Source: Ruegeria_B marisflavi
GTDB lineage: Bacteria > Pseudomonadota > Alphaproteobacteria > Rhodobacterales > Rhodobacteraceae
DNA: 64,000 nucleotides
Assembly: GCF_025673445.1 (NCBI RefSeq)
Contig: NZ_JAOVQN010000009.1
Coordinates: forward strand, 1-64,000
Direction: 5' to 3'
Shown: piece after piece, positions 24,238-31,608 of the stretch
Numbering within the stretch: the first letter of the stretch is position 1
Layout of the letters: each line of letters begins with the position of its first letter
Notes under the pieces: generated by a model
Database searches by the model: none
What the model saw: only the letters and a program-made list of their open reading frames with translations
What the model was told of the DNA's origin: nothing
Position numbers and translations under genes: made by a program

Positions 24238-25929
24238 ATGAGCAATCAAATGAACGGCGCCGAAGCAATGGTGCGGATGCTGGAGGCGCAGGGCGTTCGG
24301 CATATCTTTGGTCTCTGCGGCGATACGACGTTGCCGTTTTACGACGCGATGCTGCGGCTGGATCACAAGATCACCCATGTGCTGACCCGCGACGAGCGCT
24401 GTGCCACCTATATGGCCGACGGCTATTCCCGCGTGACGGGGCGCGTCGGCGTAGCCGAGGGGCCGTCGGGCGGCGGCGCCACCTATATCCTGCCCGGGTT
24501 GATCGAGGCGTCGGAAAGTTCTTATGCGGTGTTGGGGATCACCACCGATATCTCGGTCGCCTCTTACGGCAAATACCCGCTGACTGAGGTGGACCAAAAG
24601 GCACTGATGGCGCCCCTGACCAAGTGGAACACGGTGATCAGCCGGGCCGATCATATCCCGCGCATGATGCGGGCGGCGTTTCGCGCGATGACAACAGGGC
24701 GGTCTGGGGCGGCGCATATCGGCCTGCCTTATGACGTGCAATATGACCCGGTGGATGCCGCCGACATCTGGGCCGATCCTGCGACTGCCAGCTATCCCGC
24801 CTATCCGCAAGCGCCCGCGCCCGGTGCGGCGCAGGCGGCGGTGGAGGCGATGCTGTCGGCGAAAAACCCGCTTATCGTCTGCGGTGGCGGCGTGGTGATC
24901 GCCCAGGCCTGGGAGGAGTTGGACCGGCTGGCAACCCGGCTGGATATCCCGGTGGCCACCTCGATCTCGGGGCAGGGATCGCTGGCCGAGACCCATCCCA
25001 ACTGCCTGGGCGTCGTGGGCTCGAACGGTGGCACCGACGAGACATGGGAGATGATGGAGGCCGCCGATCTGGTAGTGTTCATGGGCTGCCGGGCCGGATC
25101 CACCACAACGGCGCGGTGGGAGGCACCGAAACCGGGCACCCGGATCGTGCATTTCGACAATGACCCGATGGTGATGAACGCCAATTACCGGACCGAGGTC
25201 GCGGTGGTGGGCGACCTGCGGCTGGCGCTGACCGAGGTGAACGCGGTGCTGGACGCCCGCGCACAGGGGGCCGATACCTTTGGCGGCGCGGCGGCGATTG
25301 CCGACAGGAAACGGCGCAAATTCGAGGCGTTCGAGGTTCTGGCACGTTCCGATCAGGCGCCGATCCGGCCCGAGCGGGTGATCCGCGCGCTGATGAACAC
25401 CTTGCCCGAGGATGCGACCGTGGTGTCCGATCCCGGCACCAGCTGCCCCTATTTCTCGGCTTATTACCAATTGCCGCGCCCAGGGCGGCATTTCATCACC
25501 AACCGCGCTCATGGGGCCCTGGGGTATTCGCTGTCGGCCTCTTTGGGCGCCTGGTACGGGCGGCCTGCATCCAAGACCGTGGCGCTGATGGGCGATGGGT
25601 CGTTAGGGTTCACGGTGGGCGAGCTGGAGACGGTCTGCCGGTCGCGGGCGCCGATCACCTATGTGGTGTTTTCCAATGCGACTTTCGGCTGGATCAAGGC
25701 CAGCCAGTTCGCCGACAAGGACGCGCGCTACTACAACGTCGATTTCAACCGCACCGACAACGCGGCCATCGCGGCGGCCTATGGGGTGAAATCCTGGCGG
25801 GTCGAGGACCCAGCCGATCTGGAGCGTGTGCTGGCCGAGGCGATTGCCCATGACGGGCCCACTCTGGTCGACGTGATCACCCAGCCGCTGGAGGAAAGCA
25901 ACGCCCCCGTCCGCCGCTGGATGGGATGA
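24238..25929 (+). CDS. thiamine-diphosphate enzyme, acetolactate-synthase-like
   Basis: A 563-residue ThDP-dependent enzyme of the acetolactate synthase / benzoylformate decarboxylase family. The cofactor-activating Glu is E53 in RDERCATYMADGYSR; the cofactor-Mg site is VALMGDGSLGFTVGELETVCRSRAPITYVVFSN (about 450-480). The three-domain order (N-terminal Pyr, middle, C-terminal PP) is intact. It is under the divergent GntR gene. Whether it decarboxylates a keto acid or condenses two keto acids cannot be told. The racemase-family neighbour makes a 2-keto or 2-hydroxy acid pathway likely. Confidence 0.87.
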   Translation: MSNQMNGAEAMVRMLEAQGVRHIFGLCGDTTLPFYDAMLRLDHKITHVLTRDERCATYMADGYSRVTGRVGVAEGPSGGGATYILPGLIEASESSYAVLGITTDISVASYGKYPLTEVDQKALMAPLTKWNTVISRADHIPRMMRAAFRAMTTGRSGAAHIGLPYDVQYDPVDAADIWADPATASYPAYPQAPAPGAAQAAVEAMLSAKNPLIVCGGGVVIAQAWEELDRLATRLDIPVATSISGQGSLAETHPNCLGVVGSNGGTDETWEMMEAADLVVFMGCRAGSTTTARWEAPKPGTRIVHFDNDPMVMNANYRTEVAVVGDLRLALTEVNAVLDARAQGADTFGGAAAIADRKRRKFEAFEVLARSDQAPIRPERVIRALMNTLPEDATVVSDPGTSCPYFSAYYQLPRPGRHFITNRAHGALGYSLSASLGAWYGRPASKTVALMGDGSLGFTVGELETVCRSRAPITYVVFSNATFGWIKASQFADKDARYYNVDFNRTDNAAIAAAYGVKSWRVEDPADLERVLAEAIAHDGPTLVDVITQPLEESNAPVRRWMG

Positions 25930-25939
25930 GTGCTTTGAC

Positions 25940-25964
25940 CGAAAGGCGCTTGGGGCGCCTTTCG
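25940..25964 (+). terminator. stem-loop after the ThDP enzyme gene
   Basis: CGAAAGGCGC (25940-25949) and GCGCCTTTCG (25955-25964) form a perfect 10-bp stem with a 5-nt loop, 10 bp after the stop codon. No long T-run follows on the plus strand, so termination may be weak or bidirectional toward the convergent DUF1059 gene. Confidence 0.6.
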
Positions 25965-25999
25965 TCTGGCAAATACAGAGCGTGGAAAGCTGTGATCCC

Positions 26000-26194
26000 C
26001 TACTCTGGCGTTATCAGCTTGGCCAATTCTGCGCGATCCTCATCGGTCCACAGGGACGGATCCTCGCCATGAGCGATTACCGCGTGAAGCTCCATGAGTT
26101 TCCAGACCTCGTCTTCGGTTTGAGCAACCACCTTGCCGGGGCAGGATTCCATGCCGGGATAGTCCTTGCAGGCGTAAGAAAATGACGTTGACAT
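26000..26194 (-). CDS. small DUF1059-like protein
   Basis: A 64-residue protein that begins MSTSFSYACKDYPGMESCPGKVVAQTEDEVWKLMELHA. The Cys spacing and the short length fit DUF1059 proteins, whose function is not known. AAGGAG lies 6 nt before this ATG, so this start is preferred over the longer open frame. The next gene downstream on the other strand is the ThDP enzyme, convergent. Confidence 0.75.
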   Translation of the reverse strand: MSTSFSYACKDYPGMESCPGKVVAQTEDEVWKLMELHAVIAHGEDPSLWTDEDRAELAKLITPE

Positions 26195-26225
26195 CGCGTG
26201 CTCCTTTCGCAGGTTTTGGGAAATG

Positions 26226-26648
26226 TCAGAATTCCTCGAAAGCCGGCGCGTCGGCGGGGAGGGTGATCCATGGTTGCTTGTGCGAGACAAACACATGGTT
26301 TTGCGGCGCTACGATTGATGGATCGTCAAGTGTCACCGCAGCAAACCAGGCGTCTTGCGACCAGTTCTGGCCCTCTACCTCGGTGTCGGCGGCATAGGTC
26401 AGGGTGGTGCCGCAATCGCCGCAGAAGCCACGCCTGACGCCCGGGGTTTTTTCGCATTGCTTGATCTGGCCTTTGGTGACCGAGAATTCCTTGGCGGGAA
26501 CCTTGGCCCAGGTCGCAAAGGCGCCACCTAGGGCCATCTGGCACGACCGGCAGTGGCAATGGGCGGAAAACTCTGGGACGCGGTCGATCCGGTATCTTAT
26601 GGCGCCGCAGTAACATCCGCCTTCGTGACAGGTTGAACTGACCATCAT
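26226..26648 (-). CDS. GFA/CENP-V family zinc protein
   Basis: A 140-residue protein of the glutathione-dependent formaldehyde-activating (GFA) family. The zinc-binding cysteines are in EGGCYCGAIRY, AHCHCRSCQMALGG and GFCGDCGTTL. The fold binds structural and catalytic-type zinc; most members have no proven reaction despite the family name. GGAGG lies 6 nt before the ATG. It is divergent from the LysR gene across an AT-rich gap. Confidence 0.85.
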   Translation of the reverse strand: MMVSSTCHEGGCYCGAIRYRIDRVPEFSAHCHCRSCQMALGGAFATWAKVPAKEFSVTKGQIKQCEKTPGVRRGFCGDCGTTLTYAADTEVEGQNWSQDAWFAAVTLDDPSIVAPQNHVFVSHKQPWITLPADAPAFEEF

Positions 26649-26792
26649 CTAAAGCCTCCTTTGCCGGGCAGGTTAGGCAAGTTTGTCTTTCACTATTTGT
26701 CGATGAGACCATCTTTGGATTTTATAAATCTTGAGTGAAATTATGGTTCGTGCAACATAATTAATTTGGCAGTATATTAGAAAAACTTACAA

Positions 26793-27674
26793 ATGGATTG
26801 GATGAAGCTTCCCTCTCTGAACGGATTGCGTGCCTTTTCGGCAGTGGCTGCGGCGGGTAGTTTCACGCTTGCCGCCGAGCGGCTGAATGTCACTCATGCC
26901 GCTGTCAGCCAGCAGGTACGGCTGCTTGAGGACCGGTTGGGAACACCGCTGGTCAACAGGGTCGGTCGCGGGATCGAACTGACAGAGGAAGGCGCGGCGC
27001 TGGCCCGGGATCTGGAAATCGGGTTTGCCACCATCGGGCGCGGTGTCGAGCGTCTGACCGACGGATTGTCCAACCGGCCAGTCCAAATCACCATGTCGCC
27101 TGCTTTTGCGGTTGAATGGCTGTTGCCGCGCATAGCCGCGTTTCAACAGGCCAATCCCGACATCACGTTGATGCTGAACCCGACCGCTGATCTTGTCGAA
27201 CTCAAGCCCGGTGGCGTTGATGTTGCGATCAGGTACCGGGACAAGCGTCGCCCCGTCGGCGATATCGAGCCGTTGTTGCTGTCTGACATGGTTCTGATAG
27301 GCGCACCCGAATTGGTTGCGGGAAGAAAACTGTCACACGCCGCCGATCTGATGGACCTGCCTTGGCTACAAGAACTGGGAACCAACGAGGCTGCCGAGTG
27401 GCTGACCTATCATGGTGTGGTTCCTGATCGTTCGCTTGTGGTCCACCAGATGCCGGGCAACCTAATCATGAGCGCGGTAAGGCGAGGGGATGGCATCACC
27501 TTTACCAGTCGAGCGTTCTTTCAAAAGGATATCGAGGCTGGACGTATGGTCGAGCTGTTTTCAGAGAAACTGTTCGGTGTCTACTACATCGAAACGCGGC
27601 CAGGCGTCCTGCGTCCAGCGGTCAAGACCTTCGTGAATTGGCTGAAATCGCAGGCCGCAGTGGTGACGGCCTGA
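26793..27674 (+). CDS. LysR-family regulator (GcvA-like)
   Basis: A 293-residue LysR regulator. The helix-turn-helix is FSAVAAAGSFTLAAERLNVTHAAVSQQVRLLEDRLG (about 16-50). The effector domain (90-290) has the GcvA/TrpI-type pattern AVEWLLPRIAAFQQANPDI. The start follows an AT-rich stretch without a strong ribosome site. It is divergent from the GFA gene and convergent with the PhzF gene. Its target is likely the GFA or DUF1059 gene (inference). Confidence 0.88.
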   Translation: MDWMKLPSLNGLRAFSAVAAAGSFTLAAERLNVTHAAVSQQVRLLEDRLGTPLVNRVGRGIELTEEGAALARDLEIGFATIGRGVERLTDGLSNRPVQITMSPAFAVEWLLPRIAAFQQANPDITLMLNPTADLVELKPGGVDVAIRYRDKRRPVGDIEPLLLSDMVLIGAPELVAGRKLSHAADLMDLPWLQELGTNEAAEWLTYHGVVPDRSLVVHQMPGNLIMSAVRRGDGITFTSRAFFQKDIEAGRMVELFSEKLFGVYYIETRPGVLRPAVKTFVNWLKSQAAVVTA

Positions 27675-27680
27675 TCGATG

Positions 27681-28514
27681 TCAGATTCTGCGGGCGCTGC
27701 CCGAAACGCGGACGCCTTGGCCGGGGGTGTCGCCGATCTCAACCCTGAGTAGCGAGCGGGCGCCCATATCCTCGCCCTGCACGATGTCGATCGTGCCGCC
27801 ATGCGGCCAGCCGATATCGCGCAGATACCCCGCCAGCGCGGCGGCGGCGGCACCGGTTGCCGGATCCTCCAGCACACCGCCGATGGCAAAGGCGTTGCGG
27901 CTGTGAAACCGCTGCGGGGTCTCGACCCAGAGCAGATTGATGGTGGTGAACCCGTTCAGCCGCATATAGGCGGCGCCCCGGTTCAGATCGTACTCCATCG
28001 TTGCCAGCCGGGTGCGGTCGCGTAAGGCAAGCACAAGGTGATCGTTGCCCGCATTGGCCACGGCGGCGGGCAGGGTCGGGTCCAGATCGCTATCATCGAG
28101 ACCAAAGAGCGCCAATGCCGCCTCCAGCACCTCGGCCTCTACAGCACCGCTGCGGGTGGGGGGCGAGATCAGCGCCGCCTGCACCCGGTCGCCGTGGCGC
28201 TGCCCCTCGACCGAGATACCAGCATCGTTGAGTTGCAAGGCATAGGTGCCGTCGCCGAACCGACCGGCAAGCGTCGCCCCCAGGGCGATGGTGGCATGGC
28301 CGCAGAATGCGACCTCGCCCACCGGCGCGAAATAGCGCACCCGCCAGCCCGCACCCTCTGGCGCGGCAAAGGCGGTCTCGGAATAGCCGACCTCGGCCGC
28401 GATGCGCTGCATCTCGTCTTCGGCGGGCATCTGCTCGGCGATCACCACACCAGCAGGGTTTCCGCCGTGGGTGCCGTCGGAAAAGGCGGCGATCCGGTCC
28501 ACATGTGCTGTCAT
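27681..28514 (-). CDS. PhzF-family isomerase
   Basis: A 277-residue PhzF/diaminopimelate-epimerase-like protein. The catalytic acid is E46 in GYSETAFA, the cap is formed by AFCGHATIALGATL, and the second half carries GVLEDPATGAAAAALAGYL. PhzF proteins isomerise dienes or are epimerase-like; most bacterial ones have no known substrate. It lies downstream of a hairpin after the alpha/beta hydrolase gene, so it could be the last gene of the TetR-controlled group, but the hairpin may separate it. Confidence 0.87.
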   Translation of the reverse strand: MTAHVDRIAAFSDGTHGGNPAGVVIAEQMPAEDEMQRIAAEVGYSETAFAAPEGAGWRVRYFAPVGEVAFCGHATIALGATLAGRFGDGTYALQLNDAGISVEGQRHGDRVQAALISPPTRSGAVEAEVLEAALALFGLDDSDLDPTLPAAVANAGNDHLVLALRDRTRLATMEYDLNRGAAYMRLNGFTTINLLWVETPQRFHSRNAFAIGGVLEDPATGAAAAALAGYLRDIGWPHGGTIDIVQGEDMGARSLLRVEIGDTPGQGVRVSGSARRI

Positions 28515-28536
28515 GTCAAATCCTCCTGTGGGAGCG

Positions 28537-28556
28537 GGTCCCGCCAGAGCGGGACC
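28537..28556 (-). terminator. stem-loop after alpha/beta hydrolase gene
   Basis: GGTCCCGC-CAGA-GCGGGACC is a perfect 8-bp stem with a 4-nt loop, 7 bp after the stop of the alpha/beta hydrolase gene and 23 bp before the PhzF start. No T-run is present on the minus strand, so this is either a weak terminator or a processing hairpin. Confidence 0.5.
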
Positions 28557-28563
28557 CTGGTCC

Positions 28564-29538
28564 TTAGTTGATGCGCGCCAGAAAGTCTTTCATCTCGGCG
28601 GCGATTTCGGTTCCGTATTCCTCAAGCGCGAAATGGCCGGTATCGAGGATGTGGAACTCCAGATCGGTCAGGTCGTCCTTGTAGGGATGCGCCCCTGCCT
28701 CGGGAAAGATCACGTCGTTCTTGCCCCACATCAGCAGCGCGGGCGGCTGATGTTCGCGAAACAGCGCCTGCCATTTCGGGTATTTGGCCAGGTTGGAGCC
28801 GTAATCGAGGAACATTTCCAGTTGCACTTCCTGATTGCCCGGACGGTCGAGCAGGTATTGCACGTGCCAGAAATCGTCCGGGCTGATCGCGTCGGGGTTC
28901 TGGGTGCCGTGGGTGAACTGCCATTTGGTGGCGTCCATGGTCAGAAAGGCGCGCAACTCATCGCCATTGGCAACCGAGGGGTCGGCCCAATAGGCCTTCA
29001 TCGGGTCCCAGAACTCGCGCAGGCCCTCTTCATAGGCATTGCCGTTCTGGATGATGAAACCGGTAACCCGCTCGGGGTCTTCGGCGAACATGCGATAGCC
29101 GACGGGCGCGCCGTAATCCATCAGATAGACGGCACAGTCATCTACGCCCTTGGCATCCAGGAGCTGGGTCATCAGTTGCGCGGTGCCGGCAAAGCTGTAG
29201 TCATATTCCGCCGCATCCGGCATTTCCGAGGCGCCAAAACCCGGATAGTCGGGCGCGATCACGTGATAATCGGTGGCCAATTCCGGGATCAGGTTGCGGA
29301 ACATATGCGACGAGGTCGGAAAACCATGCAGAAGCAGCACGGTCGGATTGGCCGGGTCGCCCGCCTCGCGATACGCGATCTTCAACCCCTCCAGCGTCTC
29401 GGCGCGGAACTGGGTTTGCGCGGGTTCGTCCGCAAGCAGGCTGGAGGGCAGGATGTAGAAGCCCAGCGTCATGACCCCGGCGGAAAACAGGGACCCGGCG
29501 GTGATGGTGGCAGCGGTATTGAGCAATGTGCGAAGCAT
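28564..29538 (-). CDS. exported alpha/beta hydrolase (haloalkane dehalogenase/epoxide hydrolase-like)
   Basis: A 324-residue alpha/beta hydrolase with an N-terminal signal or anchor (residues 1-35, ending around SSLLADEPAQT). The oxyanion motif is LLLHGFPTSSHMFRN, the nucleophile Asp is in YLMDYGAPVGYRMF, and the His is in DTGHFALEEYG. An Asp nucleophile points to dehalogenase or epoxide hydrolase chemistry rather than an esterase. Start 29538 is chosen for GAGGA before it; an upstream TTG frame also exists. It is the last of four genes transcribed divergently from the TetR gene. Confidence 0.82.
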   Translation of the reverse strand: MLRTLLNTAATITAGSLFSAGVMTLGFYILPSSLLADEPAQTQFRAETLEGLKIAYREAGDPANPTVLLLHGFPTSSHMFRNLIPELATDYHVIAPDYPGFGASEMPDAAEYDYSFAGTAQLMTQLLDAKGVDDCAVYLMDYGAPVGYRMFAEDPERVTGFIIQNGNAYEEGLREFWDPMKAYWADPSVANGDELRAFLTMDATKWQFTHGTQNPDAISPDDFWHVQYLLDRPGNQEVQLEMFLDYGSNLAKYPKWQALFREHQPPALLMWGKNDVIFPEAGAHPYKDDLTDLEFHILDTGHFALEEYGTEIAAEMKDFLARIN

Positions 29539-29610
29539 GTCGAAAGCTTCCTCTGACAATGAGTTGAGTTTGGTCTTGGAACTTGAAGAGGCGGGGCCGG
29601 TTGGTCCGGC

Positions 29611-30231
29611 CTAATCCTGCTCGGACAGCTGTTGTTTCAGCTTTTCGTTTTCCGCCCTGAGCTGCGCCAGCTCGGCGCCAAGCGCGTTCAGATGCGGGGC
29701 CAGTTCGGCCTCGGTGTACCGGGGGGTGATGTGCTGTGGGCAATTCCAGTCCAGCCCCTCGACCGAGATGATGGCGGCGCGTTCGGCTGGGTGGGTCTGC
29801 CCGGCGGGCAGCAGGCTGGCGGCGGCCTCGGGTCCTTCGGTGAATGTCATCCGGCCGAGGATCTTTAGCCGCCGCTGGTTGGCATAATCCATCAGGATCA
29901 ACGCCACCCGGTCGTTGCCGTCCAGATTGCCGCGCGAGATATACTGGCGGTTACCCGACAGGTCGGCATAGCCGATTTTGCGTGGCCCCAGCACCCGAAG
30001 GAACCCGGCAGGCCCGCCACGATATTGCACATAAGGCCAGCCGGTCTCGGACACGGTGGCCTGATAAAACCCGTCTCGCGCCTCGATGAAGGCCTGTTCG
30101 GCAGGCCCGATCTCATGCCCCTGCTGCGGGCCGCCCTCGATGAACTTGGCATAGCTGCGGGCAGAGCCGAGCCGTTCCTGATGGGCACGAACGGCAGGGG
30201 TGAAGGTCAGCTGGGAAAAGGCGCGGGGCAT
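29611..30231 (-). CDS. pyridoxamine-phosphate-oxidase-like flavin-fold protein
   Basis: A 206-residue protein with a PNPOx-like split barrel. The block GWPYVQYRGGPAGFLRVLGPRKIGYADLSGNRQYISRGNLDGNDRVALILMDYANQRRLKILGR is typical of this FMN or haem-binding group. The last 25 residues (AELAQLRAENEKLKQQLSEQD) form a likely coiled coil. Function not assigned; it may be an oxidoreductase. It starts after GGAGATAGAACG and is 14 bp after the DUF1348 stop. Confidence 0.82.
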   Translation of the reverse strand: MPRAFSQLTFTPAVRAHQERLGSARSYAKFIEGGPQQGHEIGPAEQAFIEARDGFYQATVSETGWPYVQYRGGPAGFLRVLGPRKIGYADLSGNRQYISRGNLDGNDRVALILMDYANQRRLKILGRMTFTEGPEAAASLLPAGQTHPAERAAIISVEGLDWNCPQHITPRYTEAELAPHLNALGAELAQLRAENEKLKQQLSEQD

Positions 30232-30245
30232 CGTTCTATCTCCGT

Positions 30246-30710
30246 TCAGAGGCCAAGGTCGGTCAGGCCGGGATGGACCTCGGGGCGCGGCCCGAGGGGC
30301 CAGTGAAACAGGCGCTCGCCCTTGGTAATCGGCAGGTCATTCAGCGAGGTGTGGCGGGCCGACATGCGGCCATCCTCGTCGAATTCCCAGTTCTCGTTGC
30401 CGTAGGAGCGGAACCAGTTGCCGCTGTCGTCGTGCCATTCATAGGCATAGCGCACCGCGATGCGGTTGCCGGACCAGGCCCACAGCTCCTTGATCAGGCG
30501 ATACTCCAGCTCCTTGTCCCATTTGCGGGTCAGAAAGGCGTGGATATCGTCATGTCCGGTGACGAACTCGGCCCGGTTGCGCCAGCGGCTGTTCTCGGAA
30601 TAGGCGGGCGTCACCACATCGGCGCTGCGGCTGTTCCAGCCGTTTTCGGCCAGGCGCACTTTTTCAGCGGCGGTTTCGGCGGTGAAGGGGGGCAGTGGGG
30701 GGCGTGTCAT
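30246..30710 (-). CDS. DUF1348 / SnoaL-like protein
   Basis: A 154-residue NTF2-fold protein (DUF1348). It contains NSRWRNRAEFVTGHDDIHAFLTRKW, RIAVRYAYEWHDDSGNWFRSYGNENWEFDEDG and RHTSLNDLPI, all typical of the group. No enzymatic role is proven for this family. It is the second gene of the operon divergent from the TetR gene. Confidence 0.82.
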   Translation of the reverse strand: MTRPPLPPFTAETAAEKVRLAENGWNSRSADVVTPAYSENSRWRNRAEFVTGHDDIHAFLTRKWDKELEYRLIKELWAWSGNRIAVRYAYEWHDDSGNWFRSYGNENWEFDEDGRMSARHTSLNDLPITKGERLFHWPLGPRPEVHPGLTDLGL

Positions 30711-30726
30711 TGGGGGGTATCCCGTG

Positions 30727-30810
30727 TCAGGCGATGGAGGCGGCCAGAATTGCCAGCGTCAGAAGCAGGGGAACATGTCTTGTCGGGAAAAGGGCATAGC
30801 GGCGTCGCAT
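30727..30810 (-). CDS. tiny membrane peptide, first gene of TetR-regulated operon
   Basis: A 27-residue frame, MRRRYALFPTRHV then a hydrophobic stretch PLLLTLAILAASIA. AAGGA lies 8 nt before the ATG, a good ribosome site, and the stop is 17 bp before the DUF1348 gene. The basic start and single hydrophobic helix fit a small inner-membrane peptide. It is too short to prove by homology alone, so it is a candidate. It sits directly after the TetR operator sites. Confidence 0.5.
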   Translation of the reverse strand: MRRRYALFPTRHVPLLLTLAILAASIA

Positions 30811-30829
30811 GGCGTTAATCCTTAGGTGC

Positions 30830-30998
30830 ACCGATCTGTTAACTTATCCCAAAAGTGTACAGATCGGTAAACTTTTGCAAGTCCTTTTGTGCAGATTTTT
30901 TCGTGGCAGGGGGCGTGGCGGAAAAACTTCATTTCGTGACAAATGGTTACCGGTGGTGATTTGCACATCGCGACCTTCGTGTTTATGTACCGATCAGT
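30830..30998. promoter_or_regulatory. three TetR-type operator sites
   Basis: ACCGATCTGT (30830-30839) and ACAGATCGGT (30859-30868) form a perfect 10-bp inverted repeat. A third related site, ACCGATCAGT, is at 30989-30998, just before the TetR gene. All match the self-complementary core ACCGATCGGT with one change each. They lie in the divergent gap and can control both the four-gene operon and the TetR gene itself. Confidence 0.7.
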
Positions 30999-31014
30999 AA
31001 CCCAAGGACGAATC

Positions 31015-31581
31015 ATGCGGCCCAACAAGAAAGACGAACTGGTGCGAAAGGCCCTGACGGTGTTCTACCGTGATGGGTTTCATGCCACTGGTATGGACAA
31101 GCTGGTGGCCGAGACCGGGGTGTCGAAGACCTCGATGTACAAGCATTTTCGCACCAAGGAGGAGTTGATCGTCGCGGTGCTGAAACTGCGCGACGAGAGC
31201 TTTCGCGAATGGTTCGAAAGGCGGGTGGACGAACTGGCCGATACGCCTGCCGACAAGATCCTGGCGAGTTTCGACGCGCTTGTTGAATGGTTCGAGGAAG
31301 ACAGCTATCGCGGCTGCATGTTCATCAACGCGGGCGCCGAATTCAATTGCAAGGATGATCCGATCCGGCAGGAGGCCGCGCATCACAAACAGGTCCTGCT
31401 GGATTACTTCACCAATTTGGCCCGGCAGGCCGGCGCCCGCGACCCCGAGTTATTGGGATGCCGGATCCTGTTGCTGAAGGAGGGGGCGATCGTCACCTCC
31501 TCGCTCTTGGGCACAGCGCAGCCCGCTTGCGACGCCAAGGAGACGGCGCGCATCTTGCTGGATGAGGCGTTGAAAGGGTAG
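31015..31581 (+). CDS. TetR-family regulator
   Basis: A 188-residue TetR repressor. The helix-turn-helix is ALTVFYRDGFHATGMDKLVAETGVSKTSMYKHFRTKEEL (about 15-55); the rest is the ligand-binding domain. The start 31015 is chosen over an upstream frame because AAGGA lies 6 nt before it. It is divergent from the tiny peptide/DUF1348/PNPOx/hydrolase operon and has three matching operator sites in the gap, so it most likely regulates that operon and itself. Confidence 0.88.
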   Translation: MRPNKKDELVRKALTVFYRDGFHATGMDKLVAETGVSKTSMYKHFRTKEELIVAVLKLRDESFREWFERRVDELADTPADKILASFDALVEWFEEDSYRGCMFINAGAEFNCKDDPIRQEAAHHKQVLLDYFTNLARQAGARDPELLGCRILLLKEGAIVTSSLLGTAQPACDAKETARILLDEALKG

Positions 31582-31608
31582 GGCGCGGGTGCCCCCGCGC
31601 CCAAGGGG

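Noticed and set aside
23443..25512. 689-codon minus frame joining GntR with an N-terminal extension
   Set aside because: The extension lies over the ThDP enzyme and the divergent promoter; the GntR start at 24132 gives the normal length.
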